Source: Thermodesulfobacteriota bacterium | Lineage (GTDB): Bacteria; Desulfobacterota; SM23-61 | NCBI GenBank assembly: GCA_030018715.1 | Contig: JASEHN010000112.1 | Span: forward strand, 1 to 8,229 | DNA: 8,229 nucleotides | Reading direction: 5' to 3' | Shown here: positions 1 through 5,567 of the stretch, one piece after another | How the letters are laid out: every line of letters begins with the position of its first letter | Numbering within the stretch: the first letter of the stretch is position 1 | Made by a program: the position numbers and the translations under genes | The notes under the pieces: generated by a model | Database searches by the model: none | The model's input: only the letters and a program-made list of their open reading frames with translations | Told to the model about the DNA's origin: nothing

Positions 1-67
1 CCATGGATTCCCTCTGACCTTACGCCCCACCTCTTTTCAAAGAGCTAAAGTGTTACTTTTTCTTCAA

Positions 68-95
68 TTCCGCTTTCCGCATTCCGAAATCCGCA
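68..95. repeat. Four tandem 7-bp units (consensus TTCCGCA)
   Basis: Four head-to-tail heptamers can be read directly: TTCCGCT (68-74), TTCCGCA (75-81), TTCCGAA (82-88) and ATCCGCA (89-95). Each differs from the consensus by no more than two bases. They lie just downstream of the aldehyde oxidoreductase stop codon, outside any recognised gene. Degenerate heptamer arrays like this arise by slippage or spread as intergenic repeats. No function can be assigned from sequence alone. Confidence 0.65.
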
Positions 96-103
96 TTTGC
101 CTC

Positions 104-1933
104 TTAAGGATACATCTCGGCGGCCACCTGGTTAAGTTCCAGCTCTAAGAGTTTCTCTTTGGTTGGCCGGCCCGTCTCCCAATCCCAGCCACGGAATTGA
201 TAATACCCCTTTAACATCTTTTCCATATCCGGCTCAACACCGGCGGTAGTACCTTCGTCCAGAGCGGCCAGGCAGATCTTGGGCAGGCGGTCATGCTCCC
301 GGGTTAAGCCGAGCTTATTGCTAAGAGCCCGCTTGAGGTTTATGGACCGATCCCCGGCAGCCAGAATATCCTTGGGGGCAAATTGCCAACCGGTGATGGC
401 ATTCAGCATCTCACAGAGTTGGGTTGGCGTTATGGGAGCGAATTTGCAAAGAGCCAGGGAGTCAAAAAGGTCCTTTAGGCTTTGATATTTGGCAGCTCCT
501 TCGCTCTTTCCTTCAGAGGAAAGTCTCTCCGAGGGCAGGATCATATATTCCAGGACCATGTTGCCCAGGTCAACGTTATAATAATCGCCCTTCAGGTGGC
601 ATGCTCCGCGGGGGCCGGTAGCGTAGGAGAGGGCCATGCCGTGGAAAGCCCGTCCTTCATGCATGGGCATTTCCAGACCCTTGACCTGGGCAGCTTCATC
701 GGCGCTTCGGCCAAAGGCCTTGGCCATGGCTAACGTTCCCTGAGAAAGAATCTTGCCGATGCCTTCCTGGGCGATGATCATCTCCGTTAGTTTTACGACG
801 GCCTCTCCATCTCCCCATTTCACTTCGAACCCGACCTGGTTCCGGGTCAAAACCCCCAGATCATAGAGATAAAAGGCGTAGGCCACGCTCACTCCCGTAG
901 AGATCGTATCTATGCCGTGAGTGTTGCAGAGGTGATTGGCTCTTATTATCGAATCCAGATCGGTATTCAGGCAAAGCGGCCCGAAGGCCACGGCAGTTTC
1001 GTATTCTGGCCCATCCACATTCATCCCTGGCTTGAAATCCATAAGTTCCCGGCCGCAACCAATGGGGCAGCCCAGGCAGGCATAGTTCTTGACCAAGTAC
1101 GCCTGGCGCAAGGCTTGCCCGGTTACTTTGGAAACCGGGAAGACGGACTTGGTGAAATATTTGGCCGGGGCATCGCCCAGGGTCATGGCCATGTCCATGT
1201 ACATCATCGTCCCATATTCACGAAAAGCAACTGAAACCAGGTTGCCGTTGATCTGGGCCACGGCCTGTTTGGCCAGGTCCCGGACTTTTTCCGGATTGCT
1301 CAATTCGGGCCTCAGGTTGCCGGAAGCAACCACCGCTTTTAAGTTTTTGGAGCCCATGAGCGCCCCCAGGCCGCACCGGCCGGCTGCCCGGCCGTTATCA
1401 TTCATGATGGCCGCATATTTGATCAGCTTCTCCCCCGAAGAGCCTATGCAGGCGATGCTTACGGAATCGTCACCCAATTCATCTTTGATGGTTTTCTGGG
1501 CCTGGTAACTGTCCTGGCCCCAGAGGCGGGCAGCATCCCTGATCTCGGCTTGTCCCTCCTTTAAATAAAGGTAAACCGGCCTGTCCGCCTTTCCTTTAAC
1601 CAGTATTCCATCCCAGCCGGCGCCTTTTAGGCGGAAGGGGAATTTACCGCCGCTGGTGGCTTCGCCCCAGAACCCGGTTAAGGGAGAAATGCCTCCGACC
1701 GCGTATCTGCTGACCATAGGCAGGGGTGTGCCTGTGAAAGGCCCGGTGGCCAAGACCAGGGGGTTTTCCGGAGCCAGAGGGGCAAGCTCTTTGCTAAAAC
1801 GGTCGTAAATCAGAGCGGCGGCAAGGGTGGCTCCCCCGATGTATTTCTTTAAAAATTCCTCTGGCAGAGTTAAATCAGTCATTTTGCGGGTCGATAAATC
1901 TACCTCTAAAAACCGCCCGTGGTATCCTTTCAT
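104..1933 (-). CDS. aor: Tungsten-containing aldehyde:ferredoxin oxidoreductase (AOR family)
   Basis: The family oxidises aldehydes to carboxylic acids (aldehyde + H2O + 2 oxidised ferredoxin) with a tungsten bis-pterin and one [4Fe-4S] cluster, in the cytoplasm. The 609 aa length matches the archaeal prototype. Three cluster cysteines are C286, C289 and C293 (C-x2-C-x3-C) and the fourth is C496 within D491-SLAL-C, the typical pterin/cluster motif. The first pterin-site Asp is probably D342 (GIDTISTG). E310/E312 (GPEYET) and H446 lie where the prototype has active-site Glu and His. The N-terminal domain carries ATGPFTGT (62-69), SPLTG (83-87), SGGKF (94-98) and GRAAGRCGLGALMGSKNLKA (181-200). 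The ATG is preceded by GGGAGG (1942-1947) at 8 nt spacing. The gene starts 15 nt after the alcohol dehydrogenase stop, so the two are probably co-transcribed. Substrate cannot be read from sequence. A BamB-type benzoyl-CoA reductase subunit is less likely, since the neighbours are an alcohol dehydrogenase and no bam genes. Confidence 0.93.
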   Translation of the reverse strand: MKGYHGRFLEVDLSTRKMTDLTLPEEFLKKYIGGATLAAALIYDRFSKELAPLAPENPLVLATGPFTGTPLPMVSRYAVGGISPLTGFWGEATSGGKFPFRLKGAGWDGILVKGKADRPVYLYLKEGQAEIRDAARLWGQDSYQAQKTIKDELGDDSVSIACIGSSGEKLIKYAAIMNDNGRAAGRCGLGALMGSKNLKAVVASGNLRPELSNPEKVRDLAKQAVAQINGNLVSVAFREYGTMMYMDMAMTLGDAPAKYFTKSVFPVSKVTGQALRQAYLVKNYACLGCPIGCGRELMDFKPGMNVDGPEYETAVAFGPLCLNTDLDSIIRANHLCNTHGIDTISTGVSVAYAFYLYDLGVLTRNQVGFEVKWGDGEAVVKLTEMIIAQEGIGKILSQGTLAMAKAFGRSADEAAQVKGLEMPMHEGRAFHGMALSYATGPRGACHLKGDYYNVDLGNMVLEYMILPSERLSSEGKSEGAAKYQSLKDLFDSLALCKFAPITPTQLCEMLNAITGWQFAPKDILAAGDRSINLKRALSNKLGLTREHDRLPKICLAALDEGTTAGVEPDMEKMLKGYYQFRGWDWETGRPTKEKLLELELNQVAAEMYP

Positions 1934-1941
1934 GCCTCTAT

Positions 1942-1947
1942 CCTCCC
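1942..1947 (-). promoter_or_regulatory. Ribosome binding site of the AOR gene
   Basis: GGGAGG on the minus strand lies 8 nt before the ATG at 1933 and directly after the alcohol dehydrogenase stop codon (1949-1951). It supports the chosen start and independent translation of the second gene in the pair. Confidence 0.75.
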
Positions 1948-1948
1948 G

Positions 1949-3217
1949 TTAAAAATCTATATCTCGTCCGTCGTAGGCGCAATTGAACACCTGGGCGCAC
2001 TGAGCCTGGGTTATGGGTCTGGGGCTGAGATAGCAATCTACGTCTCCATGGGCATATTCCACCAGCTTGCCGAGCTTGGCGGCGAATTCTTCCCGGGAAA
2101 TCCCCATATCCTTCAAGGTCAAAGGAACTCCCAGCTCGGTCAAAAAAGAGCGCACCCGGCCTACCAGTTTGACCAGCCCATCTTCAGCATCTTTGAACTC
2201 GATATTCAGGGTCTTACAGGTTAGCAGATGCTTGTCCGTGATTTTGCTGCAGAACTGGAGGGTTTGGGGGATGAAAAACCCTACCGCCAGACCATGATGC
2301 AGGTTGAATACGGCGCCCAGGGAATGCCCGAAACTATGGGTCAGGTGGCAGCCACTCATTCCAAAAGCAACCCCGGCAATGCTTGCGGCAATGATCATCC
2401 TGTGCCGGGCCTCCCGATCCTGGCCGTTTTTATAGGCCCGGGGCAGCCATTGGAAGACCATCTCAATGGCCTTGAGCGCCAGAGGTTCGGTGAATTCATT
2501 TCCTGCCGGGGTGGTGACCGCATCCATGGCGTGGGCCAGGACGTCCAGGCCTGTGCCGGCGGTAAGCTTGGGCGGCATAGTCATGGTGTATTCCGGAACC
2601 AGTATGGCAAAGTCCGGGACCAGCTCGGCGTGGGCAATGGGGATCTTGCGGTGGGCGGCCGTATCGTGAAGCACGGCTGCGCCGGTGCATTCTGAGCCCG
2701 TTCCGGAGGTGGTGGGCACGGCTGCCAGAACGGCTTTCCCCCGCAGGTTTAGTTTGTCTAAGGGAGAGATCATGCCCAGGTCGGTTATATCCGGCCGTTC
2801 ATAAAGGATCCAGGCTGCTTTGGCCGAATCCATGACCGACCCCCCGCCTACGGCCATGATTAAATCCGGCCCGAAATCTTTTATGGCCTGGGCACACTCA
2901 ATCACCACTTCCATGGGGGCCTCGGGTTGACACTTCGCCCACATTTCGACTTTAAAACCCCCGGATTCGAGAAACCGGGCGGCCTTACTGGCAAAGCGCT
3001 TGCTGAAATCGTCGGTTACGAGAAAAGCTCTCTTTTTGGGACATCGTGGGGCCAGGGAATCCATGGTGGAAGGTCCGATAACTGGACCCTCCGGAAAGGC
3101 GTTGGACCCGATAAATAATTTGGGAGTGGTGAAAATGGTGGTAAGACCTTTGATGGAAGTCGACAGGGCCAGGGGAGCCAGGGCTTTCAGCGTGGGATTC
3201 TCAAACCAGTATCCCAT
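1949..3217 (-). CDS. Iron-containing alcohol dehydrogenase
   Basis: Group III (Fe-dependent) NAD(P)-linked alcohol dehydrogenase, interconverting an alcohol and its aldehyde in the cytoplasm. Numbered from the ATG chosen here (422 aa), the nucleotide-binding loop GGGS followed by VMDSAKA is at 124-134. PTTSGTGSE follows at 168-176. Metal ligands by analogy with FucO are D225 and H229 (GLDVLAHAMDA), H294 and H308 (HSFGHSLGAVFNLHHG); H298 is the conserved extra His. The C-terminus has the usual SPRPIT...AYDGRDIDF form. I prefer ATG 3217 to the GTG three codons upstream (3226) because GAGGTG sits 6 nt before the ATG and overlaps that GTG. At 422 aa it is longer than the roughly 380-390 aa usual for the family; the extra length is mostly N-terminal, before TTPKLFIG. 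Its aldehyde product is a plausible substrate for the AOR encoded 15 nt downstream. Alcohol specificity and metal (Fe or Zn) are not determined. Confidence 0.92.
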   Translation of the reverse strand: MGYWFENPTLKALAPLALSTSIKGLTTIFTTPKLFIGSNAFPEGPVIGPSTMDSLAPRCPKKRAFLVTDDFSKRFASKAARFLESGGFKVEMWAKCQPEAPMEVVIECAQAIKDFGPDLIMAVGGGSVMDSAKAAWILYERPDITDLGMISPLDKLNLRGKAVLAAVPTTSGTGSECTGAAVLHDTAAHRKIPIAHAELVPDFAILVPEYTMTMPPKLTAGTGLDVLAHAMDAVTTPAGNEFTEPLALKAIEMVFQWLPRAYKNGQDREARHRMIIAASIAGVAFGMSGCHLTHSFGHSLGAVFNLHHGLAVGFFIPQTLQFCSKITDKHLLTCKTLNIEFKDAEDGLVKLVGRVRSFLTELGVPLTLKDMGISREEFAAKLGKLVEYAHGDVDCYLSPRPITQAQCAQVFNCAYDGRDIDF

Positions 3218-3223
3218 GGGTCG

Positions 3224-3229
3224 CACCTC
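3224..3229 (-). promoter_or_regulatory. Ribosome binding site deciding the alcohol dehydrogenase start
   Basis: GAGGTG on the minus strand is a six-base match to the anti-Shine-Dalgarno complement, with 6 nt to the ATG at 3217. Its last three bases are the alternative GTG start (3226-3224). That GTG is preceded only by AAGG at 4 nt, so the ATG is favoured. Confidence 0.6.
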
Positions 3230-3256
3230 ACCTTCGTAGATAGTTTATGTTTTTAT

Positions 3257-3269
3257 AGATCGCCGATCT
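3257..3269. promoter_or_regulatory. 13-bp near-perfect palindrome in the adh-aor leader (candidate operator)
   Basis: On the minus strand the sequence is AGATCG-G-CGATCT: two perfect 6-bp arms around one central base. It lies 40 nt upstream of the alcohol dehydrogenase ATG and downstream of the candidate promoter at 3307-3335. Tight spacing and full symmetry suit a dimeric repressor site. As RNA it could form a 5-bp stem with a 3-nt loop. The regulator is unknown and no second copy was seen in the window. Confidence 0.35.
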
Positions 3270-3306
3270 TGAGGTAATAAGAATGGAGCACAGAATCTCT
3301 TGTGGC

Positions 3307-3335
3307 AATATGGATAAAGAAAAAAGTTTTGTCAA
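3307..3335 (-). promoter_or_regulatory. Candidate sigma70-type promoter for the adh-aor pair
   Basis: On the minus strand there is a perfect -35 TTGACA (3335-3330), a 17-nt spacer and CATATT (3312-3307), matching 4 of 6 bases of the -10 consensus. The surrounding DNA is strongly AT-rich. Transcription would begin near 3300, giving a leader of about 80 nt that contains the palindrome at 3257-3269. No convincing terminator separates it from fmdB, so read-through from fmdB is also possible. Confidence 0.5.
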
Positions 3336-3377
3336 GAAAAATTTAAGGGCTGTTTGCTGGTTTTTTGGGAGGGGAAG

Positions 3378-3740
3378 TTAAAAATCTGCCTCTGCATCCT
3401 TCGACCCTTCCCCTTTGCTTTTGCTTTCCTCCTCCATGGCCTCTTCTATCATCGAATCAAAATCTTCTCCCACGTCTTCTCCTAACTCCTTGCCCATCCG
3501 TTTCATAAAGCGGGCCATGCTCGCCGGATCGTTCTCGTCGAGCCCGCCTAACTTGCTCGGATCAGCCAAGGACTCCAGGCGGCTCTCCTCGGAACGCACC
3601 CGGGCCACCCGGGAAATAATTTTGGTCATCTTGTTGCCCTGGCACCTTTCGCATTCGGGATGGAAAGGGGTCTTTATATTGAGAACGATAAAACTGGAAA
3701 CCCGCCGGCAATCCTGACAGCGGTATTCATAGATGGGCAT
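3378..3740 (-). CDS. fmdB: FmdB-family zinc-ribbon protein with acidic C-terminal tail
   Basis: This is a 120 aa protein with the canonical FmdB opening MPIYEYRC and a four-cysteine zinc ribbon: C8-x2-C11 and C30-x2-C33. The family was named for a putative regulator next to a formamidase gene, but its biochemical role is not established. The ribbon ends by about residue 45. The remaining residues are polar, with an acidic region rich in Glu and Asp from about 86 to the end, probably flexible. The ATG has GGGAGG (3752-3757) 11 nt upstream. The gene reads away from the plus-strand lipoprotein gene and towards the alcohol dehydrogenase, 160 nt further on. No functional link to that pair can be shown. 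Family membership is secure; function is unknown. Confidence 0.88.
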   Translation of the reverse strand: MPIYEYRCQDCRRVSSFIVLNIKTPFHPECERCQGNKMTKIISRVARVRSEESRLESLADPSKLGGLDENDPASMARFMKRMGKELGEDVGEDFDSMIEEAMEEESKSKGEGSKDAEADF

Positions 3741-3757
3741 TTTAACTTTCGCCTCCC

Positions 3758-3786
3758 TTGACAGTGGTTCTTTTCTAAGGTGTAAT
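3758..3786 (+). promoter_or_regulatory. Near-consensus sigma70 promoter for the lipoprotein gene
   Basis: A perfect -35 TTGACA (3758-3763), an ideal 17-nt spacer and TGTAAT (3781-3786, 5 of 6) can be read directly. The expected start is near 3793, giving a leader of about 38 nt before the TTG start at 3831. The -35 box directly abuts the fmdB ribosome binding site (3752-3757), so this promoter lies inside the likely fmdB 5' leader. It is the strongest promoter-like sequence in the window. Confidence 0.72.
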
Positions 3787-3797
3787 AGAAATGCGTC

Positions 3798-3826
3798 ATT
3801 TTAACGAATTCTCCCTTGAGGAGCAA
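3798..3826 (-). promoter_or_regulatory. Candidate fmdB promoter, facing the lipoprotein promoter
   Basis: On the minus strand TTGCTC (3826-3821, 3 of 6) is followed after 17 nt by TAAAAT (3803-3798, 5 of 6). Initiation would fall near 3791, giving a leader of about 50 nt before the fmdB ATG. The -35 match is poor, so this is only a candidate. Confidence 0.35.
3819..3823 (+). promoter_or_regulatory. Ribosome binding site deciding a TTG start
   Basis: AGGAG is followed by 7 nt and then TTG at 3831. An upstream in-frame TTG at 3816 has no comparable site before it and partly overlaps this one, so 3831 is the better start. The same AGGAG can pair with CTCC at 3811-3814 (4 bp, 5-nt loop), which might mildly mask the site. 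Confidence 0.65.
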
Positions 3827-3830
3827 GGTC

Positions 3831-4478
3831 TTGTTCGCGCCACAAAGAAAAGTCTTCTTTCTCTATTTCGTGGTTTTGATCTGTTGTCTCTACCTTGTCG
3901 GTTGCTTTTACAAACTGAATGCGGATAAGACCGTTTTCCGGGAGGTAAACTTTAAAGATTTTCAACCCGCGGCCATTCTTCCTATTCCAGATGCTTCCGG
4001 TTATCCTGAGTCCGGTGCAGACCTGAATTCCTTTACCTACACGGTTTTATTGGCCAAAGGTTACAAACTGATCCCCCCTGGAGAAGTTTCTGCGGCCCTC
4101 GAGGAATTCGGCTTAACCCCTCAAGATTTGCTCTCCAATCCATCCTCCCTTATTAAGATCAAAGAACGCCTGCAAGTCAAGCTTCTGATTACAGGCACCC
4201 TTCTGCGCTATTCCCTGCAGAAACCCTACGTTCGCGGAGAAGCCTTTGAGGTCTGGGAGGGGGGGCGCTATGAGTACCGCGCTCTACCGACCTATCATCA
4301 GGGGGCCTGTCAGATCAGGCTGATGTTTCGGGTTCTGGAGCTGGAAAAGGGGTCGGTGCTCTGGATGGCCGAAGGAAAGATTTTGGGGCCGAGCCAGGCG
4401 GCAAAGAATTTAGGAAAAAGATTGGTTGAGCGCCTCTTGGCTGAGCTTCCTGCCCTCCATGCTCCAGCGGGGAAGTAG
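3831..4478 (+). CDS. Predicted outer-membrane lipoprotein, function unknown
   Basis: This 215 aa protein (from TTG 3831) is not one I recognise by name. It has a lipoprotein signal: basic residues (R6, K7), a hydrophobic stretch at about 8-24 and the lipobox LVGC with acceptor C25. The residue after the Cys is Phe, not Asp, so Lol-type sorting to the outer membrane is expected. The mature part has an alternating alpha/beta pattern: a strand AAILPIPDASG (47-57), then GYKLIPPGEVSAALEEFGL (77-95), a strand LLITGTLLRYS (118-128), another ending in VLWMAEG (176-182) and a C-terminal amphipathic helix. This resembles the CsgG / TolB N-domain-like lipoprotein fold, as inference only. It is the only plus-strand gene here, with its own strong promoter, and is convergent with gpsA 57 nt downstream. 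Starting at TTG 3816 would give 220 aa. Confidence 0.82.
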   Translation: MFAPQRKVFFLYFVVLICCLYLVGCFYKLNADKTVFREVNFKDFQPAAILPIPDASGYPESGADLNSFTYTVLLAKGYKLIPPGEVSAALEEFGLTPQDLLSNPSSLIKIKERLQVKLLITGTLLRYSLQKPYVRGEAFEVWEGGRYEYRALPTYHQGACQIRLMFRVLELEKGSVLWMAEGKILGPSQAAKNLGKRLVERLLAELPALHAPAGK

Positions 4479-4496
4479 ACAACCTTCAGCATGATT

Positions 4497-4532
4497 CCAC
4501 CGTTCTATCCTTCCCTCTTTCCTTCTTGGTGG
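4497..4532. terminator. Weak bidirectional stem between convergent genes
   Basis: CCACC (4497-4501) and GGTGG (4528-4532) can pair across a 26-nt loop, pyrimidine-rich on the plus strand. TTTCT follows on the plus strand. The place, between the convergent stops of the lipoprotein gene and gpsA, is where a shared terminator would be expected. The stem is short, the loop long and the U-tract poor, so this is only a tentative call. Confidence 0.18.
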
Positions 4533-4535
4533 TTT

Positions 4536-5564
4536 CTACAACCCTTCCTGCTCTGCTCGGGGGTCGCGGGACATCAACTCGGTTACGGCTTCCCGCGGGG
4601 CTTTGCCCTGGTAAAGAACCTCATAGACTTTCTCCGTAATGGGCATTTCCACGTTAAGCTTCCTGGCTAATTGGCGAAGGGCTTTGGTGGTGCGGATGCC
4701 CTCGGCGACCATTTTCATTCCCTGCAAAATCTCCTTAATCGCCCGTCCTTTCCCTAACTCCAGGCCAACGCTGCGATTGCGGCTTAAATTTCCCGTACAG
4801 GTAAGGACCAGGTCTCCCAGGCCGGCCAGGCCGGAAAAAGTTCGCGCATCCGCTCCCATCTTGACCCCCAACCGGGTCATCTCGGCCAAGCCGCGGGTGA
4901 TCAAGGCCGAGCGGGTGCTGTGCCCAAAACCTAAGCCATCCGATGCCCCGGCTGCGATGGCCATGACGTTCTTGCTGGCCCCCCCTATTTCCACTCCAAG
5001 CAGGTCGGAGCTGGTGTAGATCCGGAAGTAAGGCCTGGCCAAAAGCTGCTGTGTTTTGCGGGCAGCCGCAGGGCTGCCCGATGCCGCAGTGACCGCCGTC
5101 GGAAATTTGCTGGAGACCTCTTTGGCAAAACTTGGCCCGGATAGGCAGGCGATCTCAGCCCTGGTCTCGCCGATGGCTTCCCTTAAAACCCCGGATACTG
5201 TTCGGCAAGTTCCTTCCTCGAGCCCTTTGGTGGCGCTAACAATCAAGACCCCTTCCCGGAGGCAAGGCCGGCTTTTGCCAAACACTTCCCGCACGGCATG
5301 TGAGGGCACGGCGCAAACCAGGATGCTTTTTCCCCGGCAGGCTTCTTCCAGGGAATGGGTCAGGTGAATGCTTTGAGAAAGGGGAATCCCGGGTAGGAAG
5401 ACTACATTCTCCCTTTTTTCTTGCATGGTGAGAAACAGTTCTTCTTCAAAAATCCAGAGATCGACGGGCTGGCCTTTTTCGGCCAGGAGGTTGGCCAGGG
5501 TGGTACCCCAGCTTCCGGCGCCAATAACGCTGATTCTTTCTGCTTCTGTGAGGCCCCCGGCCAT
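4536..5564 (-). CDS. gpsA: Glycerol-3-phosphate dehydrogenase [NAD(P)+]
   Basis: The enzyme reduces dihydroxyacetone phosphate to sn-glycerol 3-phosphate with NAD(P)H in the cytoplasm, supplying the backbone for phospholipids. At 342 aa it is a normal length. An N-terminal Rossmann motif GAGSWGTTLA is at 15-24. Conserved CAVPSHAVR (84-92), SATKGLE (110-116, with K113) and LSGPSFAKEV (141-150) follow. The catalytic-site helix EIGGASKNVMAIAAG (192-206) contains K198. FSGLAGLGDLVLTCTG with SRNR (243-264) forms the substrate region. The start is fixed by the glycine motif. The best Shine-Dalgarno match, GAGG at 5579-5582, lies inside gyrA and is 14 nt from the ATG, longer than usual. The gene follows the gyrA stop by 3 nt in the same frame, so it is probably expressed from the gyrase transcript. 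Its C-terminus faces the convergent lipoprotein gene. Confidence 0.97.
   Translation of the reverse strand: MAGGLTEAERISVIGAGSWGTTLANLLAEKGQPVDLWIFEEELFLTMQEKRENVVFLPGIPLSQSIHLTHSLEEACRGKSILVCAVPSHAVREVFGKSRPCLREGVLIVSATKGLEEGTCRTVSGVLREAIGETRAEIACLSGPSFAKEVSSKFPTAVTAASGSPAAARKTQQLLARPYFRIYTSSDLLGVEIGGASKNVMAIAAGASDGLGFGHSTRSALITRGLAEMTRLGVKMGADARTFSGLAGLGDLVLTCTGNLSRNRSVGLELGKGRAIKEILQGMKMVAEGIRTTKALRQLARKLNVEMPITEKVYEVLYQGKAPREAVTELMSRDPRAEQEGL
5059..5080. repeat. Perfect 9-bp inverted repeat with 4-nt loop inside gpsA
   Basis: CGGGCAGCC (5059-5067) and GGCTGCCCG (5072-5080) are exact reverse complements around GCAG. The hairpin would be very GC-rich in either strand's RNA. It encodes the Ala-rich segment around residues 162-169 of GpsA, which is not a catalytic region, so codon conservation does not obviously force it. 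No U-tract follows on the gpsA strand, so it is not an intrinsic terminator. Confidence 0.6.
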
Positions 5565-5567
5565 GGA

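Noticed and set aside
31..59. Two small palindromes (31-44 and 47-59) downstream of the AOR gene as terminators
   Set aside because: Arms of 5-6 bp, AT-rich, and no U-tract follows in the AOR direction. The second has T's only on the plus strand, where no gene is known to end.
1377..1394. GC-rich 7-bp inverted repeat inside the AOR gene
   Set aside because: It encodes the conserved NGRAAGRCG motif, so GC-rich Gly/Arg/Ala codons explain the symmetry without a separate function.
917..1508. Plus-strand open frames opposite the aldehyde oxidoreductase
   Set aside because: They overlap the conserved cluster-binding and pterin-binding coding region of the AOR and show no recognisable domain; treated as shadows.
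2228..2695. 155-codon plus-strand frame opposite the alcohol dehydrogenase
   Set aside because: It mirrors the conserved metal-ligand region of the dehydrogenase and shows no protein signature of its own.
3341..3377. Intrinsic terminator after fmdB
   Set aside because: The repeated GCTG-TTT-GCTG on the plus strand is a direct repeat, not an inverted one. No stem with a T-tract was found, and the stretch adjoins the candidate adh promoter.
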